From the NCBI GenBank assembly GCA_030040475.1, contig JASHTQ010000253.1, positions 1 through 5,624 of the forward strand: DNA of 5,624 bases, given 5' to 3'. Both the position numbers and the translations under genes were made by a program. This DNA is from Streptosporangiaceae bacterium. Its GTDB lineage: Bacteria; Actinomycetota; Actinomycetes; Streptosporangiales; Streptosporangiaceae. Position 1 is the stretch's first letter. Each line of letters begins with the position of its first letter. Of this stretch, positions 1 to 4,486 are shown in pieces. The notes under the pieces are model-generated. The model searched no databases and was not told the origin of the DNA. It saw nothing but the letters and a program-made list of their open reading frames with translations.

Positions 1-2
1 AC

Positions 3-137
3 GTCGCCGTCCTGATCCGCCCCGTCGGCCAGGCCCCGGCGGTAGTCGGCCGGCGCCGCCGGGCTGCGCGTGCGGCGCGGAAGCCCCGCGGGAACAAGGA
101 CCCGGCGTCCCGCCCGACCGGGAGGAGGCCGCGATGA
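3..137 (+). CDS. C-terminal end of an unidentified gene entering from the left edge
   Basis: An open frame runs from the left edge to TGA at 135-137 and gives 44 residues, beginning VAVLIRPVGQ and ending in a very Arg/Lys/Pro-rich tail. About nine in ten codons end in G or C, as in a real gene of such a genome. Its stop overlaps the ATG of the next small gene in an ATGA arrangement, with a strong ribosome binding site inside the coding end, which suggests two translationally coupled genes. The basic tail could contact nucleic acid or simply be disordered; no domain can be recognised from this fragment. A second frame (starting at base 2) is also open through this stretch, so assignment of the frame is tentative. 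Confidence 0.35.
   Translation, partial: VAVLIRPVGQAPAVVGRRRRAARAARKPRGNKDPASRPTGRRPR
121..128 (+). promoter_or_regulatory. Strong Shine-Dalgarno sequence for the small gene at 134
   Basis: GGAGGAGG ends five bases before ATG 134-136. This is the best ribosome binding site in the first kilobase. It selects ATG 134, rather than the upstream ATG at 70 in another frame, as the true start of the small gene. Confidence 0.6.
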
Positions 138-342
138 CCAGCAGCCACCAGCCCGCCGGCTTGCCCGATGCCTGGCCCGCCGCCGAACCCCGGCAACCCC
201 GCCCTGGCTCGACCGCGACACCAGGCAGCCGACCGTTCGGGTCCTGCACGAGCCCGGCGAGGCCACCCTGCTGTACTGCCTGGACTCTCATGATGGCTGC
301 GTGTACGAAGCCGTCTCCAGCCCGGATCCCCGGACGCCGTGA
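134..342 (+). pseudogene. Small hypothetical protein, apparently with a single-base frameshift
   Basis: Translation from ATG 134, which has a near-ideal ribosome binding site, starts MTSSHQPAGLPDAW in frame 2. From about 200 the protein-like signal moves to frame 1 and continues PPWLDRDTRQPTVRVLHEPG, then through a segment containing LLYCLDSHDGCVYEAV to TGA 340-342. Adding one C to the CCCC run at 197-200 joins the halves into a protein of about 69 residues with a Pro-rich N-terminus and a compact, mixed C-terminal half with two cysteines. I do not recognise the family and assign no function. ATGA overlap with the gene before it suggests cotranscription. The frameshift could be real decay or a base-call error in a C run; alternatively only the frame-1 ORF starting at 70 is real. 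Confidence 0.4.
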
Positions 343-949
343 TCATCGCCGCGATCGACGCCGCACTTTGCACGCCCACCCCCTGCGATCCCCGACCAGT
401 CGCGCCAGGCGGCGTTCTCTGCCTCGAGTTGCGCCTGGTCCTTGTAGTTGTACTCAACCGGCGCCACTGCGGGATCGGCCGTCACGTGGAAGTCGTAGTT
501 GAAGCTGCTGCCGAAAGACGAGACCCAGCGGACGTCCCATCCCATCCGCCGCTTGTAGGCGAGGAGCTTGCCGAGCGGCGCGCGCGATACTACGACCAAG
601 GCGACATCGTGGTGCTCGAAGTGCGGGATGCTGCCAGCGAAGCCGTCGGTGACCGCCGAGCAGCTCGGACAGCCTTCGTCCCAGTCCGGATCGAACATGA
701 AGTGATAGACGAGCATCTGCGAGCGCCCGCGGAACAGGTCGCGCAGCGACGCATCGCCGTCTTCGGTCGTGAACCGGTAGTCCTTCTCAACCGCACCCGG
801 GGCAGCTTCCGCCGCTGTCGCGCAAGCTCGTCGCCGCGGCGCATCAGCGCCTTCTCGGCTTCGAGCAGCTCCAGCCGGGCCGCTAGCCACTCTCGACGTG
901 TTCCGGTCTTGTGGTCATTGTTTCTCTCCCTCATGTCGTCGTCCTTCAT
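288..949 (-). pseudogene. DUF899 family thioredoxin-like protein, frameshifted and truncated at the C-terminus
   Basis: The N-terminal part is read from 949 (or ATG 934): KTGTRREWLAARLELLEAEK, then RRGDELARQRRKLP, the usual DUF899 opening helix. The continuation EKDYRFTTEDG, YHFMFDPDWDEGCPSC, VSRAPLGKLLAYKRRMGW, WVSSFGSSFNYDF and EYNYKDQAQLEAE lies in a different frame. One missing base in the run at 791-792 explains the switch. The GCPSC pair (codons near 660-671) is the family's thioredoxin-like cysteine site. Family similarity stops at WRDWSG (about 390); the normal last ~50-60 residues, with an HTYS-like motif and a conserved C-terminal tail, are missing. The remaining 33 codons to the stop at 288 look unrelated. 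It is third in a leftward set after SRPBCC and arsR. DUF899 proteins are thought to be thioredoxin-fold redox proteins with no firm physiological role; this copy is probably non-functional unless the frameshift is an error. Confidence 0.8.
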
Positions 950-1289
950 GCCTGTCCCGGTTTTCTGCGTGCGCCGCTTCGGCTAGCCGCTTGATCGCGG
1001 CCAGCCGCCGGTCCCATTGCGCGGCCAGGTCAGCCATGGCCGCGGTGGCCTGGTCAAGACGGCCAGCCTCCACGTGATAAAGCACCTCCCGGCCCTGTTT
1101 GCGGCGGCTGATCAACCCGGCCTGCTCGAGCACGACCAGGTGCTTGGAGACGGCCTGCCGGGTGAAGGGCACACGGCCGGCCAGCCAGCTGGCGCTGACC
1201 TCACCGTTGCTGACGAGAAGGTCGAGAAGCCGGCGGCGAGACGGGTCGCCAATGGCCGACCGCAGCTGGTCGTCGGCCTGCGTGGTCAT
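915..1289 (-). CDS. ArsR/SmtB-type winged-helix transcriptional regulator
   Basis: A 124-residue DNA-binding repressor-type protein. Residues ~7-25 (RSAIGDPSRRRLLDLLVSNG) are the conserved first helices, ~30-60 the helix-turn-helix with TRQAVSKHLVVLEQAGLI as the recognition region, and ~61-75 the wing (RRKQGREVLYHV). The helical tail WDRRLAAIKRLAEAA is typical of the ArsR group encoded next to SRPBCC proteins. No ELCVCDL-type metal site and no cysteines are present, so metal sensing is unlikely; the effector is unknown. It starts four bases after the SRPBCC stop with no clear ribosome binding site of its own, which implies translational coupling in one operon. Its TGA (917-915) lies in an ATGA whose ATG could have been the original DUF899 start. 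This is the only member of the set without visible damage. Function as autoregulator of this locus is inference. Confidence 0.9.
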   Translation of the reverse strand: MTTQADDQLRSAIGDPSRRRLLDLLVSNGEVSASWLAGRVPFTRQAVSKHLVVLEQAGLISRRKQGREVLYHVEAGRLDQATAAMADLAAQWDRRLAAIKRLAEAAHAENRDRHEGRRHEGEKQ

Positions 1290-1293
1290 CCCG

Positions 1294-1677
1294 TTAGCCG
1301 TTCGCCAGTACCCCGTCGAGGCGTTCTAGGTACTCGGCCCAGCCGCTCTGGTGCTCGTCGGCGTAACGCTGCTTCTCCGCGTCGGGCCAGTCGCGCAGTT
1401 CGTGGCCGCTTTCAGTCACCCGCAGCCGGGTCCGCCCGGGACCCTCGGGCGTGAGCGTGAACTCGACCAACTGCGAGTTGTCGGCCACCAGCTCCTCCCC
1501 GCGGGGGTGGTTCCAGCGGAACGAGAAGCGGAACAGCGGATCGACCGTCTGCACCACCACCGGGCCGCCCCGGTCGCCGAACTCCATGTAACCGTGGGCG
1601 CCGGTGATGGTCCGCCACACCACCTCCGCCGGCGCCTCGATCACAACCTCCCGCTCGATCACCAGGCCTGCCATCAC
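1294..1677 (-). CDS. SRPBCC / AHSA1 (START-like) domain protein, probably with an internal deletion
   Basis: The protein opens with the family signature IEREVVIEAPAEVVWRTIT, continues with VVVQTVDPLFRFSFRWNHP and LVEFTLTPEGPGRTRLRVTE, and ends with a C-terminal helix DEHQSGWAEYLERLDGVL. This is the AHSA1-type helix-grip fold, a hydrophobic ligand-binding pocket; the ligand is not known. Length is 127 residues from GTG 1677 (126 from ATG 1674); GGGAG lies six and nine bases upstream respectively, so either start is possible. From memory of the family, about 20 residues with a conserved QWF-like motif normally sit between WRTIT (to residue 25) and PGAHGYM-type sequence; here T25 is followed directly by GAHGYM. 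This points to an in-frame deletion near 1600-1605 that would remove a core part of the fold. It is the first gene of the leftward arsR/DUF899 set. Confidence 0.85.
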   Translation of the reverse strand: MMAGLVIEREVVIEAPAEVVWRTITGAHGYMEFGDRGGPVVVQTVDPLFRFSFRWNHPRGEELVADNSQLVEFTLTPEGPGRTRLRVTESGHELRDWPDAEKQRYADEHQSGWAEYLERLDGVLANG

Positions 1678-1711
1678 TATCAGCTCCCATCATTGGTTGC
1701 GCATCGAGGAG

Positions 1712-1741
1712 GAGCGTCCCAGCGCTCTCGTGTGCTGGCAC
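1712..1741. promoter_or_regulatory. Two short inverted repeats between divergent SRPBCC genes (possible operator)
   Basis: GAGCG (1712-1716) and CGCTC (1723-1727) face each other across six bases, and GTGC-TG-GCAC occupies 1732-1741. They lie between the start of the leftward SRPBCC-arsR-DUF899 set and the start of the rightward SRPBCC remnant, where an ArsR-type repressor would be expected to bind. Both arms are short for such GC-rich DNA, so chance is a real possibility. I found no convincing -35/-10 pair on either strand in 1678-1781. Confidence 0.25.
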
Positions 1742-1781
1742 CACTCTCAACCCCGGCAACTCGAGAACCGGAGGCGACGCA

Positions 1782-1876
1782 ATGGCTGCGCGCATCGACC
1801 AGATGACGAGCTTTACCTACACGACCTACATACGCGCCACGCCCGGGCGGGTCCGGCAGGCCTTGAGCCCGGCCCA
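1782..1876 (+). pseudogene. N-terminal remnant of a second SRPBCC (AHSA1-like) gene
   Basis: ATG 1782 (GGAGG at 1770-1774, seven bases upstream) or ATG 1803 opens a frame reading MTSFTYTTYIRATPGRVRQA then LSPAH. The pattern F-x-YTTYIRxTPxxVWxALTDPA is the standard beginning of one actinobacterial SRPBCC subfamily (full length about 150 residues, often paired with an ArsR regulator). Similarity ends at PAH (about 1873-1876), where a tryptophan-containing YWG-like stretch should follow; the frame then runs on antisense into the 3' end of the transporter gene until 2003. Thus only ~24-31 codons survive. The usual W in VWQAL is R here, which fits decay. It is divergent from the other SRPBCC gene and convergent with the transporter. 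Confidence 0.65.
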
Positions 1877-1908
1877 CCGTGAGCCGACGACCTCGGCGAT
1901 TGCCCGGA

Positions 1909-4017
1909 TTAGCTGCTTTCCGCCGTTGTCGCGGGAGCGGGGTTTTCCGCGACGGCGGGGGGCCGGGGCTTGCGTGCGGGCCACCAGACATGTTCGCCGA
2001 TGAGGACGAAGCTGGCTGGTACGAGGATGGTGCGGACCAGGAGGGTATCGATGAGAATTCCGATGACGACGGCGATGCCGACTTCGGCGACCAGGACGGA
2101 AGGCTGGACGGCCAGGACGAGGAAGGTGCCGGCCATGACAAGCCCGGCGGCGGTGATGACGCCGCCGGTGAGGGCGAGGCCGCGCAGCGTGCCGTCCCGC
2201 GTGCCGTCCCGCCGGGATTCCTCGCGGATGCGGGCGGACAGGAAGATGTTGTAGTCCACTCCCAGGGCGACGAGGAAGATGAAGATGTACAGGGGCAGCT
2301 GCGCTTCGGTGCCCTTGAAGCCGAGGCCGCGCCAGGCCAGGCTGGCCAGGCCGAAGGAGGCGCCGAAGCTGAGAGCGGTGGTCACGACCAGGACCAGGGG
2401 CGCGACGATGGCCCGTAGCAGCAGGGCGATGATGATCAGGATGACCAGGAGCACCAGCGGGATCAGCAGCAGGGCGTCGCGGTGCGCAGCCTGGGCTATG
2501 TCGTACTGGATGGCCGGCCCGCCGCCGACCAGGGCGCCCGGCGCGATCCGGACCAGGTTCTGGCGCAGGGTCTGGATCGCGTCGGTCCCGGCGGTGCTGT
2601 AGGGCGAGACGGACAAGATGACCGTCGCGGAGTCGTAACCCGCGACCGGGGCGCCTTGCGACACCGACGCGACGCCCGCGCTGCGCGACGCCGCCAGGCC
2701 GGCTGCCTGGGCCTGGGCGGGCGGGGCCAGGATGGTAACGGGGCCGATGTCGCCGACGGGGTAGTGCTCAGTCAGCAGCTGCTCTCCGATGACACTGCCG
2801 GCGGTGCTCTTCACCGACGACGAGACCGGGTCGTCGTTGATGTGAAAGACGGCGAGCCCGGCGCACGCGGCGGCCAGCAGCACCACCGAAATGGCCGTGG
2901 TCCAGGCCGGGCGACGGGAGGCCCGGCGGCCGGCCCAGGACCAGACGCGGGAGTCTTCCCGGCCGGGGCGCCCGAACCGGGGAACCTGCGGCCAGAACAC
3001 CCACCGGCCGCAGACCAGCAGCAGCGCGGGCAGCAGGGTGACCTGGGCGATCAGCGCGCAGGCGATACCCACCGCGCCGAGCGGGCCCAGCCCGTGCAGC
3101 GATGCGGACTGCGCCGCCAGCAGGCACACCATCCCGGCCGTGATGGTCCCGGCCGACGCCAGCAGGGTCGGCATGACCTTGCGCAGCGCCTGGGCCATCG
3201 CGTCTTCCGTCCTCGCGTGATGGCGTAGCTCGTCCCGGTACCGGTGGATCAGCAGCAGCGCGTAGTCGCTGGCCGCGCCCAGTACCAGCACCAGCAGGAT
3301 CGAGGACGACAGCGTGCTAACTGTCAGGCCGGCGTTGGCCATGCCGTGCGCGGCCGCCTTGGCGGCCGTTACCGCTCCCAGCGAACCGATCAGCGGGAGC
3401 AGGAACAGCACCGGGCTGCGGTACACCAGCAGCAAGATCACCGCCAGGATCAGCACTGCGCGCAGTAGCAGCACCGTCGAGTTGCCCGTTCCCCCCGAAT
3501 CGGCGCTCGTCGCCGCCGCTCCGGTCACCTCTGCTTGCAGCCCTCCGGCCGCTGCCGGACCCGCCACCGCCCCGCGTACCGCTTTCACCGCGGCGGTGTC
3601 CCGCTGTGCCGACGTCTTCGTCGTTGATGTCACCGACACCGTGAACTGCGCCGCCTTCCCGTCCCGGGACGGTATCAGCGGCCCCGGTGCCGTCAGGCCC
3701 GCCACGTGCAGCCGCGCCACCGCCGCGCGTGCTGACGCGGCCGCCGTCAGGCCGCTGGTCCCTAGCATCGATCGCCCGGGCCGGACCATCACGACCGTTG
3801 CCTGGTCGCTCGCCGCACCGCTCGTCCCCTGTTCGAGCTCCGCCACCCGCGTGGACGCCGCCGATGCCGGCAGGAAAGCCTGCGTCCCGTTATTCACCAC
3901 CTGCGACAAGCCCGACGACGCGTGGCTCAGGAACAGCACAAGCAGCACCCACACCAGGAGCACCGGCCAGCGCAACCAGCGCAGCCACACACCCAGCCGA
4001 TCCCGGTCAGCGGACAT
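1909..4017 (-). CDS. MMPL/RND-family membrane transporter
   Basis: A complete 702-residue inner-membrane exporter of the MMPL family (RND superfamily), with two MMPL repeats. TM1 is at ~15-32, followed by an outer porter domain ~33-180. A TM bundle follows at ~181-198, 202-222, 233-257, 283-303 and 309-336. After a cytoplasmic loop come TM7 ~371-392, a second porter domain ~393-513, and a second bundle at ~515-535, 537-561, 574-594, 616-638 and 643-676. Each half has the family's Asp-Tyr pair in a TM helix: GAASDYALLLIHRYRDE (D251-Y252) and ALGVDYNIFLSARIREE (D588-Y589). In MmpL3 the equivalent pairs form the proton relay, so proton-driven export is expected. The length suits the ~700-residue actinomycete type; the substrate (lipid, pigment or antibiotic) cannot be told. 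AAGGAG ten bases upstream supports ATG 4017. The C-terminal tail is Pro/Ala-rich and intact. It is divergent from the histidine kinase. Confidence 0.95.
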   Translation of the reverse strand: MSADRDRLGVWLRWLRWPVLLVWVLLVLFLSHASSGLSQVVNNGTQAFLPASAASTRVAELEQGTSGAASDQATVVMVRPGRSMLGTSGLTAAASARAAVARLHVAGLTAPGPLIPSRDGKAAQFTVSVTSTTKTSAQRDTAAVKAVRGAVAGPAAAGGLQAEVTGAAATSADSGGTGNSTVLLLRAVLILAVILLLVYRSPVLFLLPLIGSLGAVTAAKAAAHGMANAGLTVSTLSSSILLVLVLGAASDYALLLIHRYRDELRHHARTEDAMAQALRKVMPTLLASAGTITAGMVCLLAAQSASLHGLGPLGAVGIACALIAQVTLLPALLLVCGRWVFWPQVPRFGRPGREDSRVWSWAGRRASRRPAWTTAISVVLLAAACAGLAVFHINDDPVSSSVKSTAGSVIGEQLLTEHYPVGDIGPVTILAPPAQAQAAGLAASRSAGVASVSQGAPVAGYDSATVILSVSPYSTAGTDAIQTLRQNLVRIAPGALVGGGPAIQYDIAQAAHRDALLLIPLVLLVILIIIALLLRAIVAPLVLVVTTALSFGASFGLASLAWRGLGFKGTEAQLPLYIFIFLVALGVDYNIFLSARIREESRRDGTRDGTLRGLALTGGVITAAGLVMAGTFLVLAVQPSVLVAEVGIAVVIGILIDTLLVRTILVPASFVLIGEHVWWPARKPRPPAVAENPAPATTAESS
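1923..1958. repeat. Inverted repeat in the last codons of the MMPL gene
   Basis: GTCGCGG (1928-1934) and CCGCGAC (1947-1953) are perfect seven-base arms around a twelve-base loop. Read as rightward RNA the stem extends through two G-U pairs and CCG/CGG to 1923-1958; as leftward RNA the extension would have two mismatches. It lies where the transporter and the truncated rightward SRPBCC gene converge. It has no T run behind it, so intrinsic termination is not supported. Confidence 0.35.
2189..2212 (-). repeat. Perfect 12-base tandem duplication inside the MMPL gene
   Basis: On the + strand GTGCCGTCCCGC occurs twice head to tail (2189-2200, 2201-2212). In the gene it encodes RDGTRDGT, around residues 603-610, in the cytoplasmic loop after the second Asp-Tyr helix. 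It preserves the frame and lies in a loop, so it is probably tolerated. It looks like replication slippage. Confidence 0.7.
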
Positions 4018-4295
4018 AGCCGTTACGCTCCTTCACACCCTCACGCCGCATCTCTGCCCGGATCGCCCGGACAGGTTTCTCTCACCGGATTGCTGGCCCG
4101 GCATCAGCAAGCTTCGGCCGGATCGAGGGCGAGGACATCAGCCCTCCGGGCTGATTGCCGGTATGAGGCGGGGTACTAGCGTGGGCTTGTCGTACCGGAA
4201 AATCAGCCCGCCGGGCCCTCGCCGCGGCGAACAAGCCCTGATTACCATCAGTGATGTCCGCGTGATCCTCAGCGGGCTGTACGGGAAGGAGCCGC
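4018..4295. promoter_or_regulatory. Divergent intergenic region with clustered inverted repeats
   Basis: No convincing gene lies in these 278 bases. They separate the leftward transporter from the rightward small ORF and kinase, so promoters for both sides are expected. Visible elements are: CTCCTT at 4028-4033, the ribosome binding site of the transporter; TTGCTG/CAGCAA at 4090-4095 and 4105-4110; ATCAGCCC-TCC-GGGCTGAT at 4137-4155; CCGGTA/TACCGG at 4158-4163 and 4192-4197; ATCAGCCC again at 4202-4209; and CTGAT-TACC-ATCAG at 4238-4251. The recurring ATCAG/CTGAT core suggests binding of one regulator at several sites. A leftward promoter with TAGTAC as -10 (4174-4179) and a poor -35 seventeen bases upstream is possible but weak. 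Confidence 0.5.
4137..4155. promoter_or_regulatory. Perfect palindromic operator candidate
   Basis: ATCAGCCC (4137-4144) and GGGCTGAT (4148-4155) are perfect eight-base arms around TCC. This is the strongest palindrome in the intergenic region, about 120 bases upstream of the transporter start. The left arm recurs at 4202-4209. It lacks a T run, which argues against a terminator, and its size suits a dimeric repressor or response regulator. No binding protein can be named. Confidence 0.45.
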
Positions 4296-4427
4296 ATGGC
4301 GAGCCTGGTGATCGGCCTGACGGCGCTGGCGCTGGTCCCGGTGAGGCAGCCGGGGGCGTGGTCGCTGAACAGCGGTGCAGGCGCGGAGCGGCACCTGGCC
4401 TCATCAGGTCCGGATCGCCGCTGGTGA
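4296..4427 (+). CDS. Possible small hydrophobic peptide upstream of the histidine kinase
   Basis: ATG 4296 has AAGGAG (4286-4291) four bases upstream and opens a 43-codon frame beginning MASLVIGLTALALVPVRQPG and ending at TGA 4425-4427. The first ~30 codons end almost always in G or C, as in real genes of this genome; the last dozen do not. The N-terminus is one short hydrophobic segment, so it could be a small membrane peptide, or the start of a larger membrane gene now cut short. Its stop overlaps an in-frame GTG (4424) of the kinase as GTGA. I do not recognise a family. Confidence 0.35.
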   Translation: MASLVIGLTALALVPVRQPGAWSLNSGAGAERHLASSGPDRRW

Positions 4428-4474
4428 GCAGGGATCTCATGGCTCCCAGGGCAGCCCTCCGGGGGGGATCCGGG

Positions 4475-4480
4475 GACAAT
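4475..4480 (+). promoter_or_regulatory. Candidate -10 element for a leaderless kinase transcript
   Basis: GACAAT lies six bases before GTG 4487, the spacing seen in actinobacterial leaderless genes where transcription starts at the first base of the start codon. No good -35 is visible 17-18 bases upstream. The element supports GTG 4487 over the upstream starts at 4424 and 4439, but only weakly. Confidence 0.3.
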
Positions 4481-4486
4481 GAACGC

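Noticed and set aside
288..389. The last 33 codons of the DUF899 frame as a real alternative C-terminus
   Set aside because: They lack any DUF899 similarity and overlap the convergent small gene. They are better explained as run-on translation after a truncation.
339..986. + strand open frame of 215 codons over the DUF899 gene
   Set aside because: The minus strand carries unmistakable DUF899 motifs in two frames; this frame has no recognisable sequence.
1680..2141. Minus-strand open frame rich in Ser/Pro upstream of the SRPBCC gene
   Set aside because: Low-complexity Ser/Pro composition, overlaps the MMPL 3' end in another frame and has no family signature.
1879..2418. + strand open frame of 179 codons, Asp/Glu/Gly-rich
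   Set aside because: Acidic, repetitive composition mirrors the transporter's hydrophobic codons on the other strand; a shadow.
2482..3228. Long + strand open frame (248 codons) opposite the transporter
   Set aside because: It lies fully antisense to the clear MMPL gene, is rich in Arg/Gly/Gln/Asp low-complexity sequence and shows no domain. Long antisense frames are expected in such GC-rich DNA.
4137..4155. The ATCAGCCC palindrome as an intrinsic terminator
   Set aside because: There is no T run on either side, and it lies between divergent genes where no transcript should end.
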